NCBI RefSeq assembly: GCF_034377285.1
Contig: NZ_CP139715.1
Coordinates: 992,001-1,056,000, forward strand
From: Thalassobaculum sp. OXR-137
GTDB lineage: Bacteria > Pseudomonadota > Alphaproteobacteria > Thalassobaculales > Thalassobaculaceae
Direction of reading: 5' to 3'
Length of the DNA: 64,000 nucleotides
Shown here: piece after piece, positions 28,176 to 37,466 of the stretch
Position numbering within the stretch: position 1 is the first letter of the stretch
Layout: each line of letters opens with the position of its first letter
Translations under genes and position numbers: made by a program
Notes under the pieces: model-generated
What the model was told of the DNA's origin: nothing
The model's database searches: none
What the model saw: only the letters and a program-made list of their open reading frames with translations

Positions 28176-29046
28176 CGCCGACGGCGCCGCCCGGCACCGC
28201 CTCGCCCCCGCCAAGGTCAACCTCGCCCTGCACGTTACCGGCCGCCGGCCGGACGGGTATCACCTGCTCGACATGCTGGTCGCCTTCGCCGATATCGGCG
28301 ACCGGGTCACCTGGCGGCCGGGCGGGTCTGCCTGCCGGCTAAGCGTCGACGACCGACTGCTCCGTCCGGAGCCGGTGCCGGTCGATACCTCCAACCTTGC
28401 CTGGCGCGCCCTGGCCCTGGCCGGGCGGCTCGGCGCGGCACCCCTGGCCGGGGACCTGACGGTGGAGAAGAGCCTGCCCTCAGGAGCGGGGATCGGCGGC
28501 GGGTCGAGCGATGCGGCCGCGGTGCTGCGCCTCCTGCTGACCGAGACCGCAACCGACGAGGCTTTCCTGCAGGCGCAGGCAGTGCGGCTCGGCGCCGACC
28601 TGCCGGTCTGCCTGGCCGGTCGGCCGACACGGGTGCAGGGTATCGGAGAGCGCCTGACGCCGGTCGCCCTCGCACACGCCCTGGCCGTCGTGCTGGTCTG
28701 GCCTGGCGAAGGCCTGTCGACTCCCGCGGTGTTCCGGGCCCGCGCCGCCGAGGATCGCGATGCGATCCCCGCCACCGCCATCGACGCCCTCGCCCAAGAC
28801 CCGCTCGGCGCGATCGCCGATCTGCGCAACGATCTGGAGGAGGCCGCCCGCGCCTTGCTGCCGGCGGTCGGTCACGCGGCCGATGCCCTGCGGGAGTCTG
28901 CAGGGTGCAGGCTGGTCCGGATGTCGGGAAGCGGATCGACCGTGGTCGGATATTTCGCCGACGGGAATGCCGCGGCGGAGGCGGCCGACCGGATCTCGGC
29001 GGGCGCCCCCCACTGGTGGGTGCGGGCGGGCGTGCTGCAGGCCTGA
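28162..29046 (+). CDS. ispE: 4-diphosphocytidyl-2-C-methyl-D-erythritol kinase
   Basis: 294 aa. The GHMP kinase of the non-mevalonate isoprenoid pathway, phosphorylating CDP-methylerythritol. Motifs: LAPAKVNLALHVTGRRPDGYH at the N-terminus (substrate-side Lys and His; first 20 of it is diagnostic), the ATP-binding LPSGAGIGGGSSDAAAVL, and VRMSGSGSTVVGYF near the end. The ATG overlaps the end of the TPR gene by 14 bases, suggesting coupled translation. Confidence 0.95.
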   Translation: MWTADADGAARHRLAPAKVNLALHVTGRRPDGYHLLDMLVAFADIGDRVTWRPGGSACRLSVDDRLLRPEPVPVDTSNLAWRALALAGRLGAAPLAGDLTVEKSLPSGAGIGGGSSDAAAVLRLLLTETATDEAFLQAQAVRLGADLPVCLAGRPTRVQGIGERLTPVALAHALAVVLVWPGEGLSTPAVFRARAAEDRDAIPATAIDALAQDPLGAIADLRNDLEEAARALLPAVGHAADALRESAGCRLVRMSGSGSTVVGYFADGNAAAEAADRISAGAPHWWVRAGVLQA

Positions 29047-29065
29047 GCGTCTCCGCAGGGTTCGC

Positions 29066-31453
29066 TCAGTTCAGCCGTTGGCGCAGACTGCGCGACGGCA
29101 GGCCGGTGGCGGGCAGGCCGTTATCGCTCTGGAACTTGCTGATCGCCGCCCGGGTCATCGGACCGGCGATACCGTCCACCGGCCCGTCGTAATAGCCCAG
29201 CGACGTCAGCCCTTCCTGGATCTCGGCAATGTCCGGGGCGCCGGTCGGCGGATCGAGCACCAGCCCCGCCGCCGGGCCCAGGGGCGCTTCCGGCAGGCCA
29301 CCCGCCGACTTGGTCCGCAGCCATTCCTGGGCGCCCTCGGCACCGGCCTTGGCGGCGTCATACATCTTGCGCTCACGCTCCAGCTCGTCGGGCTCGAACC
29401 GCGCGATCTCGTAGAAGCCTTCAGACACACCCCGTTCCGCCGCCCGCTGGAACCACCGTTTCGCTTCCGCATCGGATTGCGGAATGCCCTTCCCCAGGGC
29501 ATAGAGCCTGCCGAGATTGTACTGGGCCAAGGGGAAGCCCTGTTCGGCCGCGCTGTGATACCAGAGCAGCGCCCGCGTCTCGTCCTCGGGTACGCCGAGA
29601 CCCCTCTCGTACATCACGCCGAGATTGAACTGCGCCACATCGAGGCCGTTGATCGCCGCTTCCCGGAACCAGGTCGCGGCCTCCGCCGGCCGGGGCTCGG
29701 CCGCGCGCATCATGGCGGCGGCGACCTCGAACTGGGCAGCGGGATTGCCGGCCTCTGCCCGGCTGAGCGGCGCGGCCCCCTCGGTGGTCGGCGCAGCGGC
29801 GGCCGAGGCCCGACGCGGCGGCTCGACCAGGGCCGGGGCCGGTGGGGGGGCGACGGGCCGGGGGTCAACGGCGATAGGCTTGTCCGGCAGCGGCGGCGCC
29901 GGACGGATCGCGGTCTCGGCGACGGACGCCGTTTCGGTCGGCGCGCCGGCACCCGGTTCGGCGGGAGCGGAGCCGGTCTCACCAGCCGGCGCCGGTGTCG
30001 TGTCGGCGGTGGGCGACGACCCGGTGACAGGCGACGGTGCTGTGGAATGAGGCGGCGGAGAAAGAGGCGGTGGAGCGGAGGCGACTGATCCCAGAGGCTC
30101 CGGCCCAGGTGCCGGCGCAGCGACGTCCTGCGGCGCGTCCGAGGTCGACCCGATCCCCTGCCGCACCCAGTCTGTGGCCGCCGCCAAGGCGTTCTGAACG
30201 CTGGACTGCGCCTCGGCGAGCCGATTGCCGAGCGCGTCGAGGTTGAGCGTTCCCTGCCGATGGGCGGACCACAGCGCCCCGCCGATCAGCATCAGCACGA
30301 TTGCCGCTGCGATGGCCAGCCGAACGCCGCCGCCCTGGCGCCGCGCCGGCAATCCCTCGCGGATGGGCTCGCCCGACAGACCGAGCGCCCGGGTGTCGAT
30401 CGGATCGGCCGGGAAGTCGTAGGAGGGCGGGGTCGGCTCAGGTCGTTGGGGTTTCGATACGGTTTCCGGCGGCATCTCCGGCGGCGGCGGAATCTCGTCC
30501 GGCCGGGCAGGCTCCCACGTCTCCGCCAGCACGGCGGCGGCGTCCAGATCGGGCCCGGCGGCCTCCTCGGGCTCCGGATCCGCCTTCGGCGTGTCGCGGT
30601 CCCGCAGATCCTCGGCCGCGAAGGCCAGGGCCGTGCGATCGATCTCTATTTCCGGCTCCCAACCCGCCGGGGGACCGCCCGGAAGCGGCGGAACGGGTCG
30701 TGTGTCCTGTTGTATCGGCTCGAAAGTTTCTTCTTCCTCAACCGGTTCCGGCGGTGCAGGCGGAACGGGTCGCAGGACGATCGGGGCCGGTTTCGGGCGC
30801 TCCGGTTCGGGCGGGGGCGGCACCTCCACAAGGTCGCGCGTCACCTCGTCGGCGGTCGGACCGGGGGTCTCGCTGTCCCAGATATCCTCGTCGGCGGCCG
30901 GTTGCGGCACCTCCTGGCGCGGCTCGGTGGCCGGCGGTGGTTCCGGCGTCCGGATCGGCCGGAAGGCGATCGGCGTCCGGATCGGCTGGGGAGCAGGCGG
31001 CGGGGTGGGTTCTGGCTCGGGTTCCGGTTGGGGGGCGGCCTCGATTTGCGGCGGCGGTGGCGGCGTGACCTCTTCCGGCTCCGGATGCGCGGTCGGCGGC
31101 GGCAGCCGCTCCGCCTCGCGTTCCAGGGCCACCACCCGCTCGGCCACGTCCTTCAGCGCATAGCCGATCGGCCGCAGGCGCGCCTCGAACAGCCGCTCGC
31201 CATCGGAGATCCGGCTGAAGATGGCCTCCACCGTATCGGCGCTGATCCCGTCGGGGCGGGGTGCGGCGGGTCCACGCTGGGCGCCGCCGCGGTCGGCCGG
31301 CACCGGGATGCCGCGGTTGGTGGAATCCGACTTGATGGCGTGATCGATCCATTCGCCGATCGTCATGCCGGCAGCCGCAGCCGCCCGGCGCGCAATGTCG
31401 CGCGTCGCCTGGTCGACTCCCTTTACGCTCCAGGCCGTGGTGTCTCGGGACAC
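29066..31453 (-). CDS. PodJ-like polar membrane protein with WSVKG module, Sel1 repeats and peptidoglycan-binding domain
   Basis: 795 aa from a GTG. Order of parts: an N-terminal module AWSVKGVDQATRDIARR...GMTIGEWIDHAI (about 7-40); a long acidic, Pro-rich disordered region (about 60-365) with a short heptad-like stretch; one transmembrane helix (about 373-395, LAIAAAIVLMLIGGALW); a second Pro/Ala-rich region; at least three Sel1 repeats (about 563-690, AQFNLGVMYERGLGVPEDE, AQYNLGRLYALGKGIP); and a C-terminal peptidoglycan-binding domain (about 731-795, LGYYDGPVDGIAGPMTRAAI). This matches the layout of the polarity factor PodJ, with cytoplasmic scaffold and periplasmic Sel1/PG-binding parts, but the coiled coils are shorter. 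Function as a polar scaffold is inferred. Two neighbouring genes share its N-terminal module. Confidence 0.8.
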   Translation of the reverse strand: MSRDTTAWSVKGVDQATRDIARRAAAAAGMTIGEWIDHAIKSDSTNRGIPVPADRGGAQRGPAAPRPDGISADTVEAIFSRISDGERLFEARLRPIGYALKDVAERVVALEREAERLPPPTAHPEPEEVTPPPPPQIEAAPQPEPEPEPTPPPAPQPIRTPIAFRPIRTPEPPPATEPRQEVPQPAADEDIWDSETPGPTADEVTRDLVEVPPPPEPERPKPAPIVLRPVPPAPPEPVEEEETFEPIQQDTRPVPPLPGGPPAGWEPEIEIDRTALAFAAEDLRDRDTPKADPEPEEAAGPDLDAAAVLAETWEPARPDEIPPPPEMPPETVSKPQRPEPTPPSYDFPADPIDTRALGLSGEPIREGLPARRQGGGVRLAIAAAIVLMLIGGALWSAHRQGTLNLDALGNRLAEAQSSVQNALAAATDWVRQGIGSTSDAPQDVAAPAPGPEPLGSVASAPPPLSPPPHSTAPSPVTGSSPTADTTPAPAGETGSAPAEPGAGAPTETASVAETAIRPAPPLPDKPIAVDPRPVAPPPAPALVEPPRRASAAAAPTTEGAAPLSRAEAGNPAAQFEVAAAMMRAAEPRPAEAATWFREAAINGLDVAQFNLGVMYERGLGVPEDETRALLWYHSAAEQGFPLAQYNLGRLYALGKGIPQSDAEAKRWFQRAAERGVSEGFYEIARFEPDELERERKMYDAAKAGAEGAQEWLRTKSAGGLPEAPLGPAAGLVLDPPTGAPDIAEIQEGLTSLGYYDGPVDGIAGPMTRAAISKFQSDNGLPATGLPSRSLRQRLN

Positions 31454-31555
31454 CTTACCCTCACTACCGCCAACAATACCGCATCATAACGTGGTAGCGC
31501 TCGGCAGGGAAGCAAGCGCGACCCGTATGAATTCCCAAGGAAAACGCCGGTGGGA

Positions 31556-32275
31556 TTACCGAGGTTTGCGCCGGAAGATCCGTCCGAAGAACCCAGGCTT
31601 GCCGCGGCCGGGAAGCACGAAGGTCTCCACCACCCGCATACGGTCGACGAGCTGTTCGATCCGGCGGGCCAGGCCGTCCAGGGAGTCGGAGGTGTCGGAG
31701 GGGATCCGGCGCACGAACCGCTCGGTCTCCAGTAGCTCGGTCTCGAGCCGCTCGACCTTGCGCTCGACCCCGATGAGTCCGCGCGGTCCCTCGAGCATCT
31801 CCAACCGCTCGGTCAGCTCCGCGATGCGGCCGGAGAGCGCCTGGATCCGCGTGTCGAGCCCGGCGATCTCGTCGGGCTCGGTCTCCATCCTGGTTTCCAG
31901 AACCCGCACCCGGTCCCGCAGGGAGGCAAGTCCTTCGGTATGGCGGCTATCCTCGCGGGCGAGGATGGTCTCGCGCGCCTGTCGCCAGTTGCCCGGGCCG
32001 AAGCCGAAATCGGGGTGATCGCTGGCCCGCCGCCCCAAGGCCTGGCCGGCCTGGCGCCGGTCGCCCTCCGGCGGAAGGGCGCGGGTCTCCGGATCGGACT
32101 GTGCGGCCGGAGCGGCGGGCGCGGCGCGGCGATCCACGGGAGTGCCGCCGCCGTCGCGGATCCGGCGGGACAGCCAGACGCCGATGGGCTCGCCGCTTTT
32201 GCGGGCTTCGTTCTTTGCGATCTCGCGATCCTCCCGCGAGACGCCCTTGATGCTCCAAGGTGTAGAACCGGACAT
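31556..32275 (-). CDS. WSIKG-module protein with coiled coil
   Basis: 239 aa from the ATG at 32275. Residues about 6-40 (TPWSIKGVSREDREIAKN, then GEPIGVWLSRRI) match the N-terminal module of the two flanking genes. A disordered linker follows, then a predicted coiled coil from about 105 to 215 (LRDRVRVLETRMETE, LERLEMLEG-like heptads, RVVETFV). The basic end GRGKPGFFGRIFRRKPR could touch the membrane surface. No transmembrane helix and no enzyme motif. I do not recognise a named family; function unknown, likely a partner of the PodJ-like protein. Confidence 0.72.
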   Translation of the reverse strand: MSGSTPWSIKGVSREDREIAKNEARKSGEPIGVWLSRRIRDGGGTPVDRRAAPAAPAAQSDPETRALPPEGDRRQAGQALGRRASDHPDFGFGPGNWRQARETILAREDSRHTEGLASLRDRVRVLETRMETEPDEIAGLDTRIQALSGRIAELTERLEMLEGPRGLIGVERKVERLETELLETERFVRRIPSDTSDSLDGLARRIEQLVDRMRVVETFVLPGRGKPGFFGRIFRRKPR

Positions 32276-32426
32276 CGACCCGCCACCGTTCCTGACCGAC
32301 CCCATGCGCGACCGCGCGCCGGGAAACTACCCGGTAAGACTTTGCGCCCCTACTATACAGAATTCAGCGGAAAACGGCAGAGATTTGACGAGGATCCAGT
32401 TGCCGGTCATCCCCGTATCTCCAGGG

Positions 32427-32831
32427 TCAGTCGCGCCCCATTCCGCGCCGCTCCAGCCGGCCGATCCGGTCGGCCAGCTTCTCGACCACATCCTCCAGGC
32501 CGTCGAGCACGTCGAGCAGCCGCGCTTCGCTGCGTTCCAGCCGCTGATGCACGCCGGCGATCAGGGCCGCGTCGTCCACCACCTCGTCCCTGCCGCCCGG
32601 CACCAGCGCGCCGCCCGACTCACCATGCTGCTGCGCCGAGTCGCGCAGGGAGTCGGCCGGGGCCAGCGGGCGGCCGGAAGCCTCGGCGGCGCCGACGCGG
32701 CGGATCACATGGCTCAACCACTCGCCCATCGTCGCCTCGTGGTCCGCCGCCGCGGACTTCGCGAGGTCGCGGGATTCCGGGGTGACGCCCTTCACACTCC
32801 AGGGCAGTTTGGCCTTGCTGCGCGTTGCCAC
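32427..32831 (-). CDS. Small WSVKG-module protein
   Basis: 134 aa from a GTG at 32831 with GGAGA upstream; longer starts run into the tRNA promoter region. It has the same N-terminal module as the next two genes (LPWSVKGVTPESRDLAK, then MGEWLSHVIRRVG). A short linker leads to a heptad-rich C-terminus (VHQRLERSEARLLDVLDGLEDVVEKL). Soluble, no signal peptide. With the two following genes on the same strand it forms a three-gene cluster of increasing length. No function can be assigned from sequence. Confidence 0.7.
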   Translation of the reverse strand: MATRSKAKLPWSVKGVTPESRDLAKSAAADHEATMGEWLSHVIRRVGAAEASGRPLAPADSLRDSAQQHGESGGALVPGGRDEVVDDAALIAGVHQRLERSEARLLDVLDGLEDVVEKLADRIGRLERRGMGRD

Positions 32832-32925
32832 GGTCGGTCTCCGGCTAGGGGCGGACGGCGTTGTTATCGTACCGCAACCTGACGCTTGCTTGAAATGCCA
32901 TGTGTTGCGTATGTTCCGCCTCGCA

Positions 32926-33000
32926 TGGGGCGTAGCCAAGCGGTAAGGCAGCGGTTTTTGGTACCGCCATTCCCAGGTTCGAATCCTGGCGCCCCAGCCA
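32926..33000 (+). tRNA. tRNA-Gln (anticodon TTG)
   Basis: 75 bases with an encoded CCA end. Acceptor TGGGGCG pairs with CGCCCCA, the D-arm is GCCAAGCGGTAAGGC, the anticodon arm is GCGGT-TTTTGGT-ACCGC with TTG in the 34-36 positions, and the T-arm contains GGTTCGAATCC. The sequence closely follows bacterial tRNA-Gln. It reads CAA and, by wobble, CAG codons. Confidence 0.98.
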
Positions 33001-33036
33001 CCCGCTCCGCTCCGGCGTCATCCCGTTCGGCCTCCC

Positions 33037-33915
33037 TCAGGCTCCCGCACCGATCTGCGCCCCGGCGACCCGCTGCGGCGAGCGCTTGACGCACCACAGC
33101 GACGTCTCGTGGGCGCCGGCCGAAACCGGGATGCGCGCCGCCGCCGACTGGGCGACCCGGTCCGCGAGACGGGTCCGGGTGTAGTGGCTGGAGAACAGCG
33201 GCTCCAGCCCGCCGGAGGCAAGCCACGCGCTGACGACCTGATGCTCGGAATAGGCCCGCCAGTCCCAGGCCCGCGGATAGCCGTCCGGCAGAAGCACGTC
33301 GTGGACATGCACGAGCACGCCGGGCGCCAGCGCCGGGACGATCTCGGAAAACAGCAGGTCCACGTCCGAGCCCGGCAGGGCCAGGTGACTGGAGTCGATG
33401 AAGAGCACGTCGCCCGGTTCCAGCTCGGGCAGGGTTCCGAGCGCAGTTTCCTGCAGGGTTCGGCGGCGCAGGCGCACGTTCAGCGCGGAGATGTCGGCCC
33501 GAGGCGCCGGATCGACGCAATGGATCTCGGTCTCCAGGCCGCCATCCGCCACCGCCTGGGCCATGAAGCGGGTGGAATGGCCCGACCCGACCTCGAGAAT
33601 GCGCCGCGGCCGGCCGGCCCGCACGATCGCATAGGCGGCCGCTCCGTCCAGGCCGGGGAACCAGTCCTGGCCCCAGCGCGGCATCGGCGGCTTGGCGCCG
33701 GAAAACCGGTCGACGATCTCGGCGAACCGATCGATCGCCGACAGCACCTCGGCCATGGCCGGTTCGGCGGCGGCGAAGACGGGCTCGAGCGCCTTGTAGG
33801 TGGCCGGCGGTCGCAGGGAGGCGGCGTACCGGTGCGGCACGAACACGCCCCCGTCGGCAATACCGAGCGTCGTAGCAATCGCTATCAGGCGTTTTTTCAA
33901 TGCGTTAGATCTCAC
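33037..33915 (-). CDS. Class I SAM-dependent methyltransferase
   Basis: 292 aa. The AdoMet-binding motif I is RRILEVGSGHSTRFMAQ, then EIHCVDPAPRADIS (motif II acidic loop) and DVLFIDSSHLALPGSDVD, typical of the Methyltransf_24 group. The LVHVHDVLLPDGYP segment is also characteristic of that group. The N-terminal 60 residues are helical and have no recognised domain. Substrate unknown; relatives often act on sugars in surface glycans, but nothing nearby fixes that here. Confidence 0.82.
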   Translation of the reverse strand: MRSNALKKRLIAIATTLGIADGGVFVPHRYAASLRPPATYKALEPVFAAAEPAMAEVLSAIDRFAEIVDRFSGAKPPMPRWGQDWFPGLDGAAAYAIVRAGRPRRILEVGSGHSTRFMAQAVADGGLETEIHCVDPAPRADISALNVRLRRRTLQETALGTLPELEPGDVLFIDSSHLALPGSDVDLLFSEIVPALAPGVLVHVHDVLLPDGYPRAWDWRAYSEHQVVSAWLASGGLEPLFSSHYTRTRLADRVAQSAAARIPVSAGAHETSLWCVKRSPQRVAGAQIGAGA

Positions 33916-33939
33916 TACCGGCGAAAAGACTACGAGACA

Positions 33940-34755
33940 TCACAAGCGGAATTCGGCGCCTTCGCGGGTGACGATCGTGCCCGGACGGGCGGCCGCTGCC
34001 AGGTCGGCGATCCGGTCGAGATCGTCATCCTCGTGCTTGGGATCGTGGTGGAACAGGGCCAGGGTCCCGACCCCGGCGATCTCCGACAGCCGCACCGCCT
34101 CCTCCCAGGTCGAATGGCCCCAGCCGCGATGGGCGGGGAGTTCCTCTTCGGTATAGGTCGCGTCGTAGAAGACCAGATCGGCCCCGCGCATCAGGTCCAG
34201 CACATTGCCGTCGTCCTGCCCGGGGACGTGCTCGGTATCGGTGACATAGGCGACCGACCGGCCGCCATGGCTGATCCGGTAGCCGCAGGCCCCGCCCGGA
34301 TGGTTCAGCGGACGGGTGTCGACGCGCAGCCCCGGCGCCACCTCGAAGCCCGCACCGCAGGAGAAATCCTCGAACCGGACATCCGCCCGGAACTCGTCCA
34401 GCGGGATCGGAAACAACGGCGGCGACATCATCTTGTGCAGGATCTCGCGCAGGCCGAACGTCTGCTGCAGCCGGGCGGCCCGGAACACGATGCTGTTGCC
34501 CGGCGTGTAGGCCGGGCCCCAGAACGGCAGGCCGGCGATGTGGTCGAGATGGAAGTGAGTCAGCAGCACGTCGGTCGGCCCGCAGGGCTCGCCGCTCATG
34601 GCGCGGCCCAGTTCGCGGATGCCCGTGCCGCCGTCGAGGACGATCCGGCGGCCGGCGCAGCGCACCTCTATGCAGGACGTATTGCCACCGTATTTAACCG
34701 TCCTCGGTCCGGGGCACGGCACGCTGCCGCGGGCTCCCCAAACCTTGACGACCAT
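33940..34755 (-). CDS. MBL-fold metallo-hydrolase
   Basis: 271 aa from the ATG at 34755 (a TTG five codons earlier is possible). The start VVKVWGARGSVPCPGP and KYGGNTSCIEV are typical of a group of cyclic phosphodiesterase or RNase Z-like MBL proteins. The metal ligands are THFHLDHIAG (HxHxDH), a later His in RPLNHPGG, Asp in VAYVTDTEH and a final His in LFHHDP. Close relatives are annotated as phosphoribosyl cyclic phosphodiesterase-like; no phosphonate genes are nearby, so the substrate stays open. Confidence 0.82.
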   Translation of the reverse strand: MVVKVWGARGSVPCPGPRTVKYGGNTSCIEVRCAGRRIVLDGGTGIRELGRAMSGEPCGPTDVLLTHFHLDHIAGLPFWGPAYTPGNSIVFRAARLQQTFGLREILHKMMSPPLFPIPLDEFRADVRFEDFSCGAGFEVAPGLRVDTRPLNHPGGACGYRISHGGRSVAYVTDTEHVPGQDDGNVLDLMRGADLVFYDATYTEEELPAHRGWGHSTWEEAVRLSEIAGVGTLALFHHDPKHEDDDLDRIADLAAAARPGTIVTREGAEFRL

Positions 34756-34982
34756 TGCGTCATCCGCCAACCGACGTCTCCCGTCCTGCTGCTACGGACA
34801 TTGCAGCCTTCACGCCCGCCCGCAACCCCTACCACAGGCATGTTGCAGGAAAAATGCAGGGGAGAACACCTGCATGTACGCAGTTGTCGCCCGCCGATCG
34901 ATGCCCCAGAGTGACGGCCCGACACGACTGCCCGACGTCACCGCCTGCTCTGCCCTCCCCGCTCCCGACACGAAGCTCGCCG

Positions 34983-36215
34983 ATGGTCCGACCCGACATG
35001 CGCCGCACGAACTGGACCGGCATTCTGTTCGGCTTCCTGCTGGCGACCCTCGCCGCTTTTCAGCAGTTCAAGCTGCCGCCGCTGCTGCCGGCGCTGCTGG
35101 CCGAGTACGCCTATCCCAAGGTGATGGCCGGCGCCTTCATGTCGATCTATGCGGTGGTCGGCCTAGCGGTCTCCTTCGGCCTGGGCTGGCTGCTGCAGCG
35201 GATCGGGACGGTCCCGATCCTGCTCACCGCCTTCGCCACGGCGATCGGCGGCAACGTGCTGGCCCTGATCCATCCGGAGAGCGCGATGGTCATGCTGGCC
35301 GCCCGCGGGCTGGAAGGGCTCGCCTTCGCGGTCTTCGCCATCGCCGGGCCGGTCTATACCAACCGCAGCGCCGGGCCGAGCCACCTGCCGCTAGCGATTG
35401 CCCTGTCGGCGATCTGGATCCCGCTCGGCCAGATCAGCGCGAACCTGCTGGTGCCGCTCGGCCATATGGCCGAGGGCGAGGCCTGGGGCGGCTGGCGGCT
35501 GTCCTGGATCGCGACCGGCGTGGCGACGGTCCTGCTCGCCGGCTGGATGGTGGCGATCCGTTTGCGGGGTGCGGCCGATCTCGACCTGCGGCGGCCCGCC
35601 GGGACGGTCCACGCGCCCTTCTCCACCGACGAACGCTGGGCGCTCAGTCTGGCGGCGCTGATCTTCACCCTGTGGTCGACCCAGTATTTCGCCTACATGA
35701 CCTGGCTGCCTCAGTTCCTGGTCGAGGCGCACGGCCTGTCGGAGGACTGGGCGACGATCGGCTATTCGGTACCGGTGGTGATCCTGATCGTGGTCGGCCT
35801 GCTGACATCCATCGCGATCCGCCGCGGCCTGCCCCTGGCGCCGATGTTCGTCGCCTCCATCGTGCTGCAGGCGGCGGTTTGGTGGACCATCCCCTATACG
35901 ACCACGCTGACCACCGGGATCGTCTCGCTGGTCGCCTACGGCCTCGGCATCGGGGTGACGCCGGTCTGCCTGTTCGCCCTGCCGAGCACCATCCTGGGCT
36001 CGTCCCGGGCGGGACCGAGCGCCTTCGCGGTGCTGATGACCGGGCGCAATCTCGGCGTGCTGATCGGACCGATCCTGCTGCCGCAGATCCTGCTGGTGAT
36101 GCAGGTCTGGGCCGACGTCACCTGGGTCTTCGCCGCCCTCACCACGCTCTGCGCCCTCGGCGCCTTGCTGCTCGGCCTCGGCCTGGCGCGCATGGGCCGG
36201 TATCGGCCCGATTGA
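34983..36215 (+). CDS. MFS transporter
   Basis: 410 aa from the ATG at 34983, with about twelve hydrophobic segments. The inner half contains the loop GLGWLLQRIGTVPIL (motif A-like) and the second half LLTSIAIRRGLPLAP. The family is the major facilitator superfamily, probably a proton-coupled inner-membrane carrier. No signature assigns a substrate. It is divergent from the MBL hydrolase with a 227-base gap between them and convergent with the response regulator. Confidence 0.85.
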   Translation: MVRPDMRRTNWTGILFGFLLATLAAFQQFKLPPLLPALLAEYAYPKVMAGAFMSIYAVVGLAVSFGLGWLLQRIGTVPILLTAFATAIGGNVLALIHPESAMVMLAARGLEGLAFAVFAIAGPVYTNRSAGPSHLPLAIALSAIWIPLGQISANLLVPLGHMAEGEAWGGWRLSWIATGVATVLLAGWMVAIRLRGAADLDLRRPAGTVHAPFSTDERWALSLAALIFTLWSTQYFAYMTWLPQFLVEAHGLSEDWATIGYSVPVVILIVVGLLTSIAIRRGLPLAPMFVASIVLQAAVWWTIPYTTTLTTGIVSLVAYGLGIGVTPVCLFALPSTILGSSRAGPSAFAVLMTGRNLGVLIGPILLPQILLVMQVWADVTWVFAALTTLCALGALLLGLGLARMGRYRPD

Positions 36216-36342
36216 TACGGAATCGTATCGACGGGTTTCCGGCGTCTTTTTATGGCTGGAAATTGTGGGAAGAGGTGGCCGGCAAAGGTCCTGAAGCAAG
36301 TTCAGGATGACGGTTCATTAACTATGCCGGCCGGAATCCGAT

Positions 36343-37032
36343 TTACGGAACAAGCCGATAGCCGCCCGTATCCGTGACCAGGATCTCGGCTCGGGACGGG
36401 TCGGGCTCGATCTTCTGGCGCAGCCGGTACACGTGGGTTTCCAGCGTGTGGGTTGTGACCCCGGCATTGTAGCCCCAGACCTCGTTGAGCAGGGTCTCGC
36501 GCCGGACCATCCGGTCGCCGGCCCGATACAGGTATTTGAGGATCGCGGTTTCCTTCTCGGTCAGGCGGATCTTGCGGTTCTTGGTTTCGTCCACCATCAG
36601 CTTCGCCGCCGGCTTGAAGGCGTAGGGGCCGATGGAGAACACCGCGTCGTCGCTCTGCTCGTGTTGGCGGAGCTGGGCGCGCATCCGGGCCAGGAGCACC
36701 GCCACCTTGAACGGCTTGGTCACATAATCGTTGGCGCCGGCATCGAGACCGAGGATCGTGTCGGCGTCGCTGTCCTGGGCGGTGAGCATGATGACAGGCG
36801 ACTTCACCCCCGCCTTGCGCATCAGCCGGCAGAGGTCGCGGCCATCCATGTCCGGAAGACCGACATCGAGCAGGATCAGATCGTAGGTGGCGGCCTTGGC
36901 GGCCTCCAGCCCTTCGGCGCCGGTCCCCGCCTCGCTGGTGTCGAACTCCTCGTGAAGCTGCAGCTGCTCGGCGAGAGTCCCGCGCAGCGCCTCGTCGTCG
37001 TCCACCAGAAGAACCTTGCGTCCCGTCGTCAT
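36343..37032 (-). CDS. OmpR/PhoB-type response regulator (orphan)
   Basis: 229 aa from the ATG at 37032, with GGGA upstream; ATGs at 37038 and 37044 are also possible. Receiver domain: acidic pair near Asp11-12, phosphoacceptor Asp56 in LILLDVGLPDMDG, Lys106 in DYVTKPFK. The C-terminal winged helix includes RLTEKETAILKYLYRA and THTLETHVYRLRQKIE. It should bind DNA as a dimer when phosphorylated. No histidine kinase is in the neighbourhood, so its partner and targets cannot be read from here. Confidence 0.92.
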   Translation of the reverse strand: MTTGRKVLLVDDDEALRGTLAEQLQLHEEFDTSEAGTGAEGLEAAKAATYDLILLDVGLPDMDGRDLCRLMRKAGVKSPVIMLTAQDSDADTILGLDAGANDYVTKPFKVAVLLARMRAQLRQHEQSDDAVFSIGPYAFKPAAKLMVDETKNRKIRLTEKETAILKYLYRAGDRMVRRETLLNEVWGYNAGVTTHTLETHVYRLRQKIEPDPSRAEILVTDTGGYRLVP

Positions 37033-37141
37033 CGTCATTCCCATCCGGTTAAGCTGCGGCCCGGTCAGGCTGCGGCATCGCATTACCAGGGCGCCAATGC
37101 ACGCAGGCCGCCTCAGGTTACCTCAAATAACCGTGGCGCGC

Positions 37142-37447
37142 TCATTCGACGAGTCCGTCGCCGACGCCCTCCACCGTTACGCCCTTCCAGAACGCCACCC
37201 AGCCGGCGATCCGTCGCGCCTTGCGCTTGGGCTCCAGATAGCGCCAGGCGGCGTCGCGCTCCTCCCGGTCGCCCACGCGCACCGTGTAGTAGGTGGCGAC
37301 CCCGCGCCACGGACAGCCGGTGCGGGTGGCCGTCTCCTCCAGGCAGTCGAGGCGCACGGCTTCGGGGGGGAAATAGGCCACGCCCTCGATGGTGACCACC
37401 TCCTCGGCCTCGGCGATCACCTCGCCGTTGAAGCTTGCGGTCGGCAT
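37142..37447 (-). CDS. DUF427 family protein
   Basis: 101 aa with a strong ribosome site (GAGGGAGGAAAG). The sequence is a small beta-rich domain with VTIEGVAYFPPEAVRLD, TRTGCPWRGVATYYTV and RDAAWRYLEPKRKA, all typical of DUF427. The WRG-VATYY pattern is conserved but no biochemical activity is established. It starts 20 bases after the stop of the upstream hydrolase on the same strand, so they may share a message. Confidence 0.87.
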   Translation of the reverse strand: MPTASFNGEVIAEAEEVVTIEGVAYFPPEAVRLDCLEETATRTGCPWRGVATYYTVRVGDREERDAAWRYLEPKRKARRIAGWVAFWKGVTVEGVGDGLVE

Positions 37448-37466
37448 CTTTCCTCCCTCGCGGATC

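Noticed and set aside
26469-28220. Long minus-strand frame opposite the TPR lipoprotein gene
   Set aside because: The plus-strand frame has a lipobox and TPR repeats and fits the conserved neighbourhood; the antisense has none.
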